From Pseudomonas svalbardensis (GTDB lineage: Bacteria > Pseudomonadota > Gammaproteobacteria > Pseudomonadales > Pseudomonadaceae), in the NCBI RefSeq assembly GCF_030053115.1, contig NZ_CP125619.1, positions 559,001-623,000 of the forward strand: DNA of 64,000 nucleotides. The letters run 5' to 3'. Position numbers and translations under genes: made by a program. Shown here in pieces: positions 45,710-57,882 of the stretch. The notes beneath the pieces are model-generated. The model did no database searches, was not told the origin of the DNA, and saw only the letters and a list, made by a program, of their open reading frames with translations. Position 1 is the first letter of the stretch. Each line of letters opens with the position of its first letter.

Positions 45710-46132
45710 ATGCGTCATTACGAAATCATCTTTTTGGTCCACCCGGATCAAAGCGAGCAAGTCGGCGGCATGGTAGAGCGTTACACCAAGCTGATCGAAG
45801 AAGACGGCGGCAAAATCCACCGTCTGGAAGATTGGGGGCGTCGTCAACTGGCCTACGCAATCAACAATGTTCACAAGGCTCACTACGTGATGCTGAACGT
45901 TGAGTGCACTGGCAAGGCCCTGGCCGAGCTGGAAGACAACTTCCGCTACAACGATGCAGTGATCCGTAACCTGGTCATCCGTCGCGAAGAAGCCGTTACT
46001 GGCCAATCCGAGATGCTCAAGGCTGAAGAAAACCGCAGTGAGCGCCGTGAGCGTCGCGACCGTCCTGAGCACGAAGGCGCTGAAAGCGCTGATAGTGATG
46101 ACAGCGACAACAGCGATAACGCTGACGAGTAA
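45710..46132 (+). CDS. rpsF: 30S ribosomal protein S6
   Basis: S6 binds the 16S rRNA central domain together with S18. The ferredoxin-like fold is seen in [37 protein letters not shown] and [32 protein letters not shown]. The C-terminal tail (about 110-140) is very acidic and Ser/Asp-rich, a substrate region for glutamate ligation in E. coli S6. TAAGGAG sits seven bases before the ATG. It is first in the rpsF-rpsR-DUF2232-rplI operon. Confidence 0.98.
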   Translation: MRHYEIIFLVHPDQSEQVGGMVERYTKLIEEDGGKIHRLEDWGRRQLAYAINNVHKAHYVMLNVECTGKALAELEDNFRYNDAVIRNLVIRREEAVTGQSEMLKAEENRSERRERRDRPEHEGAESADSDDSDNSDNADE

Positions 46133-46160
46133 TCCACGGACCTTTTAAGGAGCCTATCAA

Positions 46161-46391
46161 ATGGCACGTTTCTTCCGTCGTCGTAAATTCTGCCGCTTCA
46201 CCGCTGAAGACGTGAAAGAGATCGATTACAAAGATCTCAACACTCTGAAAGCTTATGTATCCGAGACCGGCAAAATCGTTCCAAGCCGCATCACCGGTAC
46301 CAAAGCACGTTATCAGCGTCAGCTGGCCACCGCTATCAAGCGCGCCCGCTTCCTGGCCCTGCTGGCCTACACCGACAGCCACGGCCGCTGA
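46161..46391 (+). CDS. rpsR: 30S ribosomal protein S18
   Basis: The 76-residue S18 heterodimerises with S6 on the platform of the 30S subunit. It has the family pattern [40 protein letters not shown] and [25 protein letters not shown] helix. TAAGGAG precedes the start. It lies 28 bases after rpsF. Confidence 0.98.
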
Positions 46392-46427
46392 GATCGGGCA
46401 GTCGACACGTAGCAAAGGATTGAATGC

Positions 46428-47321
46428 ATGCGAGCCATAGCTGAGTTCATCATGCGCGGCCGTATGCAGGCCACTCTGGTAGTGGCTGGATGCGCAACAT
46501 TGCCGTTGTTGTATTGGTTGGGTGCTGCCGCTGGATGCTTTGTGCTCCTGCGGCGCGGATTGAAGGACGCCATTGGTGTTCTTGCTCTGGGACTGCTGCC
46601 GGCGTTGATCTGGTGGCTTTACGCCGATGACCCACGGGCACTTCTGGTGCTGCTGGGGTCTTGGAGCCTTGCGTTGGTTTTGCGCGCAAGCGAGTCCTGG
46701 AACCGCGTGCTGCTGGTCAGCATAGCGATGGGAGTGGTGTTTTCAGTGGTGCTGGGGACGGTTTTTGGTCCCCAAATCGAGATGCTGGCGCAGGCTTTGA
46801 TAAAAGTCATGCCGTCGCTACTCGGTGATGTCTACCAGAAGTTGTCGGTAGACGAGCAAGCGCATTTTGCGTCCCTGATCGCACCGGTCCTGACCGGCCT
46901 GATTGCGGCCTTGTTGCAAATCGTCAGTGTGCTGAGCCTGATTGTCGGGCGCTACTGGCAGGCGTTGTTGTACAACCCGGGTGGTTTTGGTCGCGAGTTT
47001 CGCGCCATCCGATTCCCGCTGGGGCTGGCGATGTTACTGCTGGCGTTCATGCTTCTGGGACCGAACATCGGTCCGCAGATGGCCATGTTGACGCCGTTGT
47101 GCAGTGTGCCGCTGGTGTTCGCCGGGCTGGCCCTGATTCACGGGCTGGTGGCGCAAAAGCGACTGGCCAGGTTTTGGCTGGTGGGGTTGTACGTCACGCT
47201 GTTGCTGTTCATGCAGCTGATCTATCCGTTGCTGGTGGTCTTGGCCATCGTCGACAGCCTGATTGATTTTCGCGGTCGTTCGACGCCGAAAGACGTCGAT
47301 AGCGCGAACGGTGAAGGTTAA
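46428..47321 (+). CDS. DUF2232-type membrane protein in the ribosomal operon
   Basis: This 297-residue integral membrane protein with about eight hydrophobic segments is of unknown function, resembling the DUF2232/YybS group of predicted membrane proteins. The fold is suggested by alternating hydrophobic runs (LLYWLGAAAGCFVLLRRGL, VLALGLLPALIWWLY, GLALIHGLVAQKRLARFWLVG). Pseudomonas species carry it between rpsR and rplI, where E. coli has nothing comparable. The start is an ATG 36 bases after rpsR without a strong ribosome site. Confidence 0.8.
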   Translation: MRAIAEFIMRGRMQATLVVAGCATLPLLYWLGAAAGCFVLLRRGLKDAIGVLALGLLPALIWWLYADDPRALLVLLGSWSLALVLRASESWNRVLLVSIAMGVVFSVVLGTVFGPQIEMLAQALIKVMPSLLGDVYQKLSVDEQAHFASLIAPVLTGLIAALLQIVSVLSLIVGRYWQALLYNPGGFGREFRAIRFPLGLAMLLLAFMLLGPNIGPQMAMLTPLCSVPLVFAGLALIHGLVAQKRLARFWLVGLYVTLLLFMQLIYPLLVVLAIVDSLIDFRGRSTPKDVDSANGEG

Positions 47322-47340
47322 AAGTTAAGAGGATTTTCAC

Positions 47341-47787
47341 ATGCAACTGATCCTTCTGGAAAAAGTCACCAACCTGGGCAACCTGGGTGACAAAGTGAAC
47401 GTTAAGGCTGGTTACGGTCGTAACTACCTGCTGCCTTACGGCAAAGCTACCGCTGCGACCGCTGCCAACCTGGCTGCGTTCGAAGAGCGTCGCGCTGAGC
47501 TGGAAAAAGCCGCAGCAGATCGTAAAACTTCGGCTGAAAGCCGTGCCGCCCAACTGGCTGAGCTGGAAGTGACTATCACTGCCACCGCTGGTGACGAAGG
47601 CAAGCTGTTCGGTTCGATCGGTACTCACGACATCGCTGATGCACTGACCGCCTCTGGCGTTGAAGTTGCAAAAAGCGAAGTTCGTCTGCCGAACGGCACC
47701 ATCCGCAACGTAGGCGAATTCGACGTAGCCGTGCACCTGCACGCCGAAGTTGAAGCCACCGTACGCGTTGTCGTGGTAGCAGCTTAA
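47341..47787 (+). CDS. rplI: 50S ribosomal protein L9
   Basis: L9 is an elongated two-domain protein that binds 23S rRNA near the L1 stalk. The N-terminal domain is [37 protein letters not shown] long connecting helix ([18 protein letters not shown]) leads to the C-terminal domain ([16 protein letters not shown] and ending VRVVVVAA). The 148 residues match the family. AAGAGGA precedes the ATG. A terminator follows at 47833. Confidence 0.98.
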   Translation: MQLILLEKVTNLGNLGDKVNVKAGYGRNYLLPYGKATAATAANLAAFEERRAELEKAAADRKTSAESRAAQLAELEVTITATAGDEGKLFGSIGTHDIADALTASGVEVAKSEVRLPNGTIRNVGEFDVAVHLHAEVEATVRVVVVAA

Positions 47788-47832
47788 GCAGCACTTGTCG
47801 GCTGGCACCCTCGGGTGCTTGCCGGTAACATC

Positions 47833-47870
47833 GGGCACGATCCTGTTTACAGGTCGTGCCCTTTGTCTTT
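47833..47870 (+). terminator. Terminator after rplI
   Basis: GGGCACGA (47833-47840) pairs with TCGTGCCC (47854-47861), and CCTGT pairs with ACAGG inside, followed by TTTGTCTTT. It separates the ribosomal operon from dnaB. Confidence 0.85.
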
Positions 47871-47908
47871 CTGCAGTTCCTGATTTTCACAAAACTATTC
47901 AAGTGGCC

Positions 47909-49303
47909 ATGAACGATATCTCCGCTCCCGAGCAATACGATCTGCAAACCGCTTCCCTGAAGGTGCCGCCGCATTCCATCGAGGCCGAACAGGCCGTGCT
48001 CGGTGGTCTGATGCTGGACAACAACGCCTGGGAACGCGTGCTCGATCAAGTCTCCGACGGCGATTTCTATCGGCATGACCACCGTCTGATCTTCCGCGCG
48101 ATCGCCAAGCTCGCCGACCAGAACTCGCCGATCGACGTCGTGACCCTTGCCGAGCAATTGGACAAGGAAGGTCAGACCTCGCAGGTCGGCGGCCTTGGTT
48201 ACCTTGGTGAGCTGGCGAAAAACACGCCGTCCGTCGCCAACATCAAGGCCTATGCGCAGATCGTTCGCGCACGAGCAACGTTGCGGCAGTTGATCGGCAT
48301 CGCCACCGAAATCGCCGACAGCGCCTTCAACCCGGAAGGCCGCTCGGCTGAAGAGATTCTCGACGAAGCCGAACGCCAGATATTCCAGATCGCCGAGGCC
48401 CGGCCAAAAACCGGCGGCCCGGTGAGCGTGAATGACCTGTTGACCAAGGCCATCGACCGTATCGATACGTTGTTCAACACTGACAACGCGATTACGGGCC
48501 TCTCCACCGGTTACACCGATCTCGACGGCATGACCAGCGGCTTGCAGCCGTCCGACCTGATCATCGTCGCCGGCCGTCCATCCATGGGTAAAACCACCTT
48601 TGCGATGAACCTGGTGGAAAACGCCGTGTTACGCAGCGACAAGTGCGTACTGGTCTACTCGCTCGAAATGCCAGGCGAATCGCTGATCATGCGTATGCTG
48701 TCGTCCCTTGGTAGGATCGATCAGACCAAAGTTCGTGCCGGTCGCCTGGACGACGACGATTGGCCGCGCCTGACCTCGGCGGTCAACTTGCTCAACGATC
48801 GCAAGCTGTTCATTGACGATACGGCCGGTATCAGCCCTTCGGAAATGCGAGCGCGGACTCGGCGTCTGGTGCGTGAGCACGGCGATGTCGGCCTGATCAT
48901 GATCGACTACCTGCAATTGATGCAGATCCCGGGTTCGAGCGGTGACAACCGGACCAACGAGATTTCCGAGATCTCCCGTTCCTTGAAAGCCCTGGCCAAG
49001 GAATTCAACTGCCCGGTGGTGGCGTTATCCCAGCTCAACCGCTCCCTGGAGCAGCGCCCGAACAAACGCCCGATCAACTCCGACCTCCGGGAATCCGGAG
49101 CGATCGAGCAGGATGCCGACGTGATCATGTTCGTGTACCGGGACGAGGTGTATCACCCGGAAACGGAGCACAAAGGCATCGCCGAGATCATCATCGGCAA
49201 GCAGCGGAACGGTCCGATCGGTACGTCACGCCTGGCGTTCATCGGTAAGTACACCCGCTTCGAAAACCTGGCGCCGGGCAGCTATAACTTCGACGACGAG
49301 TAA
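47909..49303 (+). CDS. dnaB: Replicative DNA helicase DnaB
   Basis: DnaB is the hexameric helicase of the replication fork. The N-terminal collar domain ([21 protein letters not shown]) is followed by the RecA-like motor. Walker A is GRPSMGKT (residues 222-229), Walker B is [13 protein letters not shown], and the arginine-finger region and [30 protein letters not shown] follow. The start [12 protein letters not shown] gives 464 residues; in-frame codons back to 47795 overlap the terminator and are rejected. No intein is present. A REP doublet begins five bases after the stop. Confidence 0.97.
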   Translation: MNDISAPEQYDLQTASLKVPPHSIEAEQAVLGGLMLDNNAWERVLDQVSDGDFYRHDHRLIFRAIAKLADQNSPIDVVTLAEQLDKEGQTSQVGGLGYLGELAKNTPSVANIKAYAQIVRARATLRQLIGIATEIADSAFNPEGRSAEEILDEAERQIFQIAEARPKTGGPVSVNDLLTKAIDRIDTLFNTDNAITGLSTGYTDLDGMTSGLQPSDLIIVAGRPSMGKTTFAMNLVENAVLRSDKCVLVYSLEMPGESLIMRMLSSLGRIDQTKVRAGRLDDDDWPRLTSAVNLLNDRKLFIDDTAGISPSEMRARTRRLVREHGDVGLIMIDYLQLMQIPGSSGDNRTNEISEISRSLKALAKEFNCPVVALSQLNRSLEQRPNKRPINSDLRESGAIEQDADVIMFVYRDEVYHPETEHKGIAEIIIGKQRNGPIGTSRLAFIGKYTRFENLAPGSYNFDDE

Positions 49304-49307
49304 CCTT

Positions 49308-49395
49308 GTGGGAGCGGGCTTGCTCGCGAAGAGGGAGTGTCAGTCGACATCAATGTTGGTTGATGTACCGCTTTCGCGAGCAAGCCCGCTCCCAC
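49308..49395. repeat. REP doublet
   Basis: Units GTGGGAGCGGGCTTGCTCGC plus GAA (49308-49330) and its inverse (49373-49395) form a potential long hairpin directly after dnaB. Confidence 0.9.
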
Positions 49396-49494
49396 ATGGG
49401 TTACGCGCAATTTCCGACCATAGCCGTCGGAATTGGTTATTTTTTGTGCTATATTCCGCGCCCGCGATTTTTCATCTCAACACCGGTCATCGTC

Positions 49495-51798
<2,304 letters not shown>

Positions 51799-51818
51799 GC
51801 CACGTTTGAGCTGAACAG

Positions 51819-51848
51819 AACGCCAACCTTCGGGTTGGCGTTTTTTTT
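51819..51848 (+). terminator. Rho-independent terminator after the YgiQ-family gene
   Basis: AACGCCAACC (51819-51828), a TTCG loop and GGTTGGCGTT (51833-51842) are followed by a T8 run. Confidence 0.95.
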
Positions 51849-51919
51849 GTCTGCTGATCGTTCCCAGCCCTCCCTCCGCAACATTTCCGTGCAACTCCCC
51901 CAAACCAAATTCCCGCATC

Positions 51920-51934
51920 GCCCGATTTTGGTGC
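51920..51934 (+). promoter_or_regulatory. Possible NtrC-type half site
   Basis: GCCCG-ATTTT-GGTGC partly matches the NtrC consensus GCACC-N5-GGTGC: the right half is perfect, the left half has two mismatches. It lies 44 bases upstream of a sigma54-like promoter, which is the only reason to consider it. Confidence 0.25.
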
Positions 51935-51977
51935 TGTACTGCCTCAAGCAACCGGAGAAAGCGCCAGCGCTGCTGGA

Positions 51978-51992
51978 TGGCATAAGTCTTGC
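51978..51992 (+). promoter_or_regulatory. Candidate sigma54 promoter of the transglutaminase operon
   Basis: TGGCAT-AAGTC-TTGC matches the sigma54 consensus TGGCAC-N5-TTGC with one mismatch and exact GG-N10-GC spacing. The expected start of transcription is about 30 bases before the GTG start codon at 52032. Confidence 0.6.
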
Positions 51993-52031
51993 GCGCTTTC
52001 CAATACGCTTAAGGCTCGCAGGAGGCACGCC

Positions 52032-55000
52032 GTGTCGATTCATGTCGCATTGCACCACGTCACGCATTACCGCTACGACCGCGCCGTCGAGCTCGGTCCG
52101 CAGATCGTTCGCCTGCGCCCGGCCGCCCACAGTCGCACGCGGATACTGTCCTACGCGCTGAAAGTCTCGCCGGAGCAGCACTTCATCAACTGGCAGCAAG
52201 ACCCCCAGGGCAATTACCTGGCGCGATTGGTGTTCCCGGAGAAAACCGATGAACTGCGGATCGAAGTCGATCTGCTGGCAGAGATGGCGGTCTTCAATCC
52301 GTTCGACTTCTTCCTTGAGCCCTACGCGGAAAAGATCCCGTTCACCTACGCCGCGGATGAGCGCAAGGAGCTGGCGCCGTACCTGGAAACCTTGCCCCTG
52401 ACGCCGAAGTTCAAGGCCTATCTGGACGGCATCGACCGCACGCCGCTACCCAGCGTCGACTTCCTCGTCGCACTTAACCAGCGCCTGAGTGAAGACATTG
52501 GCTACCTGATCCGCATGGAGCCAGGTGTTCAAACGCCCGAACACACCTTGGAACATGCCTCCGGTTCCTGCCGCGACTCCGCGTGGTTGCTGGTGCAGCT
52601 GTTGCGTAACCTCGGTCTGGCGGCGCGTTTCGTCTCCGGCTATCTGATTCAACTGACCGCCGACGTCAAAAGCCTCGACGGCCCGTCGGGCACTGACGTG
52701 GACTTCACCGACCTGCACGCCTGGTGCGAGGTCTATTTGCCCGGTGCTGGCTGGATCGGCCTGGACGCGACGTCAGGGCTGTTTGCCGGTGAAGGACACA
52801 TTCCGTTGGCCTGTAGCCCCGATCCTGGCTCTGCGGCACCGATCAGTGGCTTGGTTGAACCGTGCGAGTGCGAATTCATCCACGAAATGTCGGTGGAACG
52901 GATTTGGGAAGCACCACGGGTAACGAAGCCCTACACCGACGACCAATGGCTGGCGATCCAGGCGTTGGGTCGGCAGATCGATGCCGACCTGCTGGAGGGT
53001 GATGTACGCCTGACCATGGGCGGCGAACCTACGTTTGTTTCCATCGACGATCCAGATGGCGCCGAGTGGAACACGGCGGCACTTGGGCCAGACAAGCGGC
53101 GTCTGTCCGCCGAACTGTTCCAGCGCATGCGCAAGCGCTACGCACCCAAAGGCCTGGTGCATTTCGGTCAGGGCAAGTGGTACCCCGGCGAGCAATTGCC
53201 GCGCTGGTCGCTGAACTGCTACTGGCGCCGCGACGATGTGCCGATCTGGCACAACAGCGCGCTGATTGCCGATGAGCAGCAAGACTACGGTGCCAATGGC
53301 GAGCTGGCCGGGCGTTTTCTGGCCAGCGTCGCCGAACGCCTGAAAATCCCCACACGTTTTGTGTTTCCAGCCTACGAAGACAATTTCTATTACCTCTGGC
53401 GCGAAGGCACGTTGCCGCAGAACGTCAGCGCCGAAGACTCACGTCTCGAAGAACCGTTGGAGCGTGCACGCCTGCGCAAAGTCTTCAGCCAGAGGCTGGA
53501 CAAAGTCATCGGCCAGGTCCTGCCGCTGGCGCGCACCGCCAAGGGTGATCAGTGGCAAAGCGGCCGTTGGTATCTGCGCGACGAACACTGCCGACTGGTT
53601 CCGGGAGACTCGCCGCTGGGCTATCGCTTGCCGCTCGGCTCGCAGCCTTGGGTGAAAGCGGCGGAGTACCCGTTCATTCATCCTGTGGACCCGAATCAGG
53701 ATTTCCCCGCTTTGCCCGACACGGCACAACTTCAGAGCCAAGGCGAGCCTGCGGTTGCTGATGAACGCGCGCCAAAGATCGACGAATCTGCCGACTGGCT
53801 GACCCGCACGGCGTTCTGCGCCGAAGCGCGAGAAGGGCGGTTGTACCTGTTCATGCCGCCGCTGGAACGGGTCGAGGATTACCTGGAACTGGTCAGCGCC
53901 ATCGAAGCCACCGCCGAGGAATTGCATTGCCCGGTGTTGCTGGAAGGCTATGAGCCGCCGAGCGATCCTCGGCTGAGCAACTTCCGCATCACGCCCGATC
54001 CGGGGGTGATCGAGGTCAACGTGCAGCCGTCCGCCACGTGGGATGAACTGGTCGAGCGCACCGAGTTTCTTTACGAAGAGGCACGCCAGACCCGACTGAC
54101 CACCGAGAAATTCATGATTGATGGCCGGCACACCGGCACCGGCGGCGGTAACCACTTCGTCCTGGGCGGCGCGACACCGGCTGACTCACCGTTTCTACGC
54201 CGTCCCGATCTGCTGCGCAGCCTGATCAGCTATTGGCATAACCATCCGTCCTTGTCCTATCTGTTTTCCGGATTGTTCATCGGCCCGACGTCTCAGGCGC
54301 CACGGGTCGATGAAGCGCGTAATGATGCGTTGTATGAATTGGAAATCGCCTTCGCCCAGATGCCTGAGCCGGGTGAGGAGTGCGCGCCGTGGCTGGTGGA
54401 TCGGCTGCTGCGCAACTTGCTGATCGACGTGACCGGCAACACGCACCGTGCCGAGTTCTGCATCGACAAACTTTATTCACCGGATGGCGCGACGGGGCGT
54501 CTGGGGTTGCTCGAATTGCGCGCCTTTGAAATGCCGCCCCATGCGCGCATGAGCCTGGCGCAACAGTTGTTGCTGCGGGCGTTGGTGGCTCGATTCTGGC
54601 GCGAGCCTTATGCGCCGCCGAAACTGGCGCGCTGGGGCACAGAGCTGCACGATCGTTTCCTGTTGCCGCACTTTATCGAACAGGATTTCGCCGACGTCAT
54701 CGTCGACCTCAATGCCGCCGGTTATCCCGTGCGCGCCGAGTGGTTTGCGGCACATCTGGAGTTCCGTTTTCCCAAAGTCGGCGATTACGCCGTCAGCGGG
54801 ATCGAACTGGAATTGCGTCAGGCGCTGGAACCCTGGCATGTGCTGGGCGAAGAGGGCGCAGTCGGCGGCACGGTGCGTTATGTGGATTCGTCGCTGGAAC
54901 GCTTGCAGGTCAAACTCACGGGCCTGGCGCCGCAGCGTTATCTTCTGACCTGCAATGGCATCCCGGTGCCGTTGCAACCCACCGGGCGGGTCGGCGAATT

Positions 55001-55307
55001 TGTGGCCGGCGTGCGTTTCCGCGCCTGGCAACCGGCCAACTGCCTGCAGCCGACCATCCCGGTCCACGCGCCGTTGGTGTTCGACTTGCTCGACACCTGG
55101 ATGCAGCGTTCGCTGGGTGGCTGTCAGTACCACGTCGCCCATCCGGGCGGGCGCAACTACGACAGCTTGCCGGTGAACGCCAATGAGGCAGAGAGCCGGC
55201 GCATGGCGCGTTTCTTCCGCATCGGACACAGCCCTGGGAAACTTCCTATACCGAATGTGGAAATTAACGACGAGCTGCCGATGACACTCGATTTACGACG
55301 TTTCTAA
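52032..55307 (+). CDS. Transglutaminase-like protein with DUF2126 region
   Basis: The first part (about 1-300) of this 1091-residue protein is a transglutaminase-like cysteine peptidase domain with a bacterial N-terminal beta domain (VALHHVTHYRYDRAVELGPQIVRLRP). The catalytic triad is Cys180 (SGSCRDSAW), His229 (DLHAWCEVY) and Asp245 (GLDATSG). The rest is the large DUF2126 region (TMGGEPTFVSIDD, GQGKWYPGEQLPRW, DGRHTGTGGGNHFVLGGATP, LGLLELRAFEMPPHARM), whose function is unknown. The GTG start is supported by AGGAGG at 52019-52024. It is first in an operon with an ATP-grasp/alpha-E protein and a second transglutaminase, so a peptide-making and processing role is likely but unproven. Confidence 0.88.
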   Translation: MSIHVALHHVTHYRYDRAVELGPQIVRLRPAAHSRTRILSYALKVSPEQHFINWQQDPQGNYLARLVFPEKTDELRIEVDLLAEMAVFNPFDFFLEPYAEKIPFTYAADERKELAPYLETLPLTPKFKAYLDGIDRTPLPSVDFLVALNQRLSEDIGYLIRMEPGVQTPEHTLEHASGSCRDSAWLLVQLLRNLGLAARFVSGYLIQLTADVKSLDGPSGTDVDFTDLHAWCEVYLPGAGWIGLDATSGLFAGEGHIPLACSPDPGSAAPISGLVEPCECEFIHEMSVERIWEAPRVTKPYTDDQWLAIQALGRQIDADLLEGDVRLTMGGEPTFVSIDDPDGAEWNTAALGPDKRRLSAELFQRMRKRYAPKGLVHFGQGKWYPGEQLPRWSLNCYWRRDDVPIWHNSALIADEQQDYGANGELAGRFLASVAERLKIPTRFVFPAYEDNFYYLWREGTLPQNVSAEDSRLEEPLERARLRKVFSQRLDKVIGQVLPLARTAKGDQWQSGRWYLRDEHCRLVPGDSPLGYRLPLGSQPWVKAAEYPFIHPVDPNQDFPALPDTAQLQSQGEPAVADERAPKIDESADWLTRTAFCAEAREGRLYLFMPPLERVEDYLELVSAIEATAEELHCPVLLEGYEPPSDPRLSNFRITPDPGVIEVNVQPSATWDELVERTEFLYEEARQTRLTTEKFMIDGRHTGTGGGNHFVLGGATPADSPFLRRPDLLRSLISYWHNHPSLSYLFSGLFIGPTSQAPRVDEARNDALYELEIAFAQMPEPGEECAPWLVDRLLRNLLIDVTGNTHRAEFCIDKLYSPDGATGRLGLLELRAFEMPPHARMSLAQQLLLRALVARFWREPYAPPKLARWGTELHDRFLLPHFIEQDFADVIVDLNAAGYPVRAEWFAAHLEFRFPKVGDYAVSGIELELRQALEPWHVLGEEGAVGGTVRYVDSSLERLQVKLTGLAPQRYLLTCNGIPVPLQPTGRVGEFVAGVRFRAWQPANCLQPTIPVHAPLVFDLLDTWMQRSLGGCQYHVAHPGGRNYDSLPVNANEAESRRMARFFRIGHSPGKLPIPNVEINDELPMTLDLRRF

Positions 55308-55395
55308 ACCGTACGCGACGCTCGGATTTTTCGTATATCCGGGCGTCATGAGCCTGCGTTAGTCTGACCGTTCTTTGCTGTCTGCCGAGCTTTCC

Positions 55396-57882
55396 ATGCC
55401 TGACCTGCTTGACCGCTACCCGCTGACGGCGGGCACTTATCACGAACTGCTCGACGACAGTGGTGCTGTACGCCCGCACTGGCGGGGGTTGTTCGATCAA
55501 CTGCAACGCAGCACGCCAACGCAATTGGTGCAGCGTCAGGCGCTGCTGACCCGGCAGATCCAGGAAAACGGCGTGACGTACAACGTCTACGCCGACCCCA
55601 AGGGTGCCGATCGGCCGTGGGAACTCGATCTGCTACCGCACGTGATTGCTGCGGATGAATGGCAGCAGTTATCGGCCGGGATCGCCCAGCGGGCACGCTT
55701 GCTCAATGCTGTGCTGGCAGATTTGTACGGCCCGCAACGCTTGATCGCCGAGGGCCTGCTGCCTGCTGAGCTGGTTTTCGGTCACAACAATTTCCTCTGG
55801 CCCTGTCAGGGCATCAGGCCGCCCGACGGGGCTTTTCTGCATCTGTATGCCGTGGATCTGGCGCGTACACCCGACGGTCGCTGGTGGGTCACGGCGGACC
55901 GGACGCAAGCGCCATCCGGTGCCGGTTACGCCCTGGAAAACCGCACCATCGTGTCCCGGGCCTTTCCCGAGTTGTACCGAGATTTGAAAGTGCAGCACCT
56001 GGCCGGGTTCTTCCGCACGCTTCAGGAAACCCTGGCCCGTCAGGCGCCGAGTGATGACGAAGCGCCGCTGATCGTGCTGCTGACACCGGGACGTTTCAAC
56101 GAAAGCTATTTCGAACACCTCTATCTGGCGCGTCAGCTCGGTTACCCGCTGGTAGAGGGCGGCGACCTGACCGTCCGGGATGCCACGGTCTACCTGAAAA
56201 CCTTGAGCGGACTGCGCCGGGTCCACGCGATCATGCGGCGCCTCGACGATGACTTCTGCGATCCGCTGGAGCTGCGCACTGACTCGGCCCTTGGCGTGCC
56301 GGGATTGCTGGAAGCGGTACGTCGAGGGCGGGTGCTGGTGGCCAACGCCCTCGGCAGCGGCGTGCTGGAGTCGCCGGGGTTGTTGGGCTTTCTGCCGAAG
56401 ATCAATCAATTCCTGTTCGGCGAAGAACTGATTCTGCCCTCCATCGCGACCTGGTGGTGCGGTGAAGCACCGGTGCTGGCTCAGGCCCTGGAAAAATTGC
56501 CGAAGTTGTTGATCAAACCGGCGTTCCCGTCACAGAGCTTCACGCCAATATTTGGTCGCGATTTGAGTGAAAAACAGCGTCAGGAACTGGCCGAGCGCAT
56601 GCAGGCCCGGCCTTACGCCTATGTTGCGCAAGAATTGGCTCAGCTCTCTCAAGCCCCGATCTGGCAGGCTGAAGACGGTCATCTGCAACCTCGGGCCATC
56701 GGCATGCGCGTGTACGCAGTGGCCAGCCGTGAGGGTTATCGGGTTCTACCTGGCGGCCTCACCCGGGTTGCCGCCGAAGCTGACGCCGAAGTGGTGTCGA
56801 TGCAGCGTGGTGGCGCGAGCAAAGACACCTGGGTGTTGGGCGATCGCCCGCCGAGCGGTGAGCAATGGAAAACCCAGCGCACGATCGGTGTGCACGACCT
56901 GGTGCGACGGGATCCGTATCTGCCTTCGCGAGTGGTGGAAAACCTGTTCTGGTTCGGCCGTTATTGCGAGCGCTGTGATGACAGCGCGCGGCTGCTGCGA
57001 ATCATGCTGGCACGGTATGTCGATGGCGACGACCCGCAAGCCCTGGAGGCGGCAGTCGACTTGGGCGAGCGGTTGATGTTGTTGCCTGATGAAGGCGAGT
57101 TGCCGGAGCGTTTGCTGGCGGCATTGCTCGGTGATGACTGGTCGTTCAGCCTGCGCTCCAACCTGCAACGTTTGCAGTGGGCGGCCTCGCAGGTGCGCGG
57201 CAAGCTTTCGCGGGAAAACTGGCAAGCGCTGGTGGAGTTGCAGCGCGAAGCCATGGAGCTGGAAGCCGAAGAGCCGGATTTCGGCGAGTTGCTGGATTTC
57301 CTCAACCGTCTGGTGATGTCCCTGGCGGCGTTATCCGGTTTCGCCCTCGACGACATGACCCGGGACGAAGGCTGGCGCTTCCTGATGATTGGCCGCCGGA
57401 TCGAACGCCTGCAATTTCTCAGCGCCAGCTTGGCGGCGTTTCTGCGCGGAGCCAGTGCTTTCGATCAGGCCGGCCTGGAATGGCTGCTGGAACTGGGCAA
57501 CAGCAGCATCACTTACCGTTCGCGGTATCTGGCGGTGGCGCAACTGATCCCGGTGCTTGACCTGTTGCTGCTCGACGAGCAGAACCCCCACGCCGTGCTG
57601 TTTCAGTTGAAACTGGTGACTCGAACCTTGAAACGCTTGAATGACGACTTCGGCGTGCCTCGCGAAGCGGGGTTGCCACAGTTGGTGGAACGCTTGGCAC
57701 AGTTCGATCTGGGATGCCTGGAGAACTCGCTGTTCGGCGAAGCCAGCGTTCGGGCGGCCATTGAGGGGCTGGCCGACCTGTTGCAAGAGATCGCGGACGC
57801 CAGCGGGCAAGTGTCGGATCGTCTGGCCTTGCGCCATTTCGCCCATGTCGATGACGTCAGCCAGCGCACGGTGTCCGTCTGA
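55396..57882 (+). CDS. Circularly permuted ATP-grasp protein fused to an alpha-E domain
   Basis: The N-terminal half (about 15-480) of this 828-residue protein is the CP_ATPgrasp family (DUF404), with ENRTIVSRAFPELYRDL, LLTPGRFNESYFEHLYLARQLGYPLVEGGDLTVRD and KPAFPSQSFTPIFG. The C-terminal half (about 500-825) is the helical alpha-E domain (DUF403), starting SRVVENLFWFGRYCERCDDSARLLRIML. In many bacteria these are separate genes; here they are fused. ATP-grasp enzymes form amide bonds using ATP, so this is the likely synthetase of the operon. The start MPDLLDRYPLTAG is seven codons inside the open frame. Its stop overlaps the next ATG (TGATG). Confidence 0.9.
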   Translation: MPDLLDRYPLTAGTYHELLDDSGAVRPHWRGLFDQLQRSTPTQLVQRQALLTRQIQENGVTYNVYADPKGADRPWELDLLPHVIAADEWQQLSAGIAQRARLLNAVLADLYGPQRLIAEGLLPAELVFGHNNFLWPCQGIRPPDGAFLHLYAVDLARTPDGRWWVTADRTQAPSGAGYALENRTIVSRAFPELYRDLKVQHLAGFFRTLQETLARQAPSDDEAPLIVLLTPGRFNESYFEHLYLARQLGYPLVEGGDLTVRDATVYLKTLSGLRRVHAIMRRLDDDFCDPLELRTDSALGVPGLLEAVRRGRVLVANALGSGVLESPGLLGFLPKINQFLFGEELILPSIATWWCGEAPVLAQALEKLPKLLIKPAFPSQSFTPIFGRDLSEKQRQELAERMQARPYAYVAQELAQLSQAPIWQAEDGHLQPRAIGMRVYAVASREGYRVLPGGLTRVAAEADAEVVSMQRGGASKDTWVLGDRPPSGEQWKTQRTIGVHDLVRRDPYLPSRVVENLFWFGRYCERCDDSARLLRIMLARYVDGDDPQALEAAVDLGERLMLLPDEGELPERLLAALLGDDWSFSLRSNLQRLQWAASQVRGKLSRENWQALVELQREAMELEAEEPDFGELLDFLNRLVMSLAALSGFALDDMTRDEGWRFLMIGRRIERLQFLSASLAAFLRGASAFDQAGLEWLLELGNSSITYRSRYLAVAQLIPVLDLLLLDEQNPHAVLFQLKLVTRTLKRLNDDFGVPREAGLPQLVERLAQFDLGCLENSLFGEASVRAAIEGLADLLQEIADASGQVSDRLALRHFAHVDDVSQRTVSV

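Noticed and set aside
49306..49494. 63-residue N-terminal extension of the YgiQ-family protein
   Set aside because: It translates the REP doublet ([10 protein letters not shown]...), a frequent false start after REP sequences in Pseudomonas.
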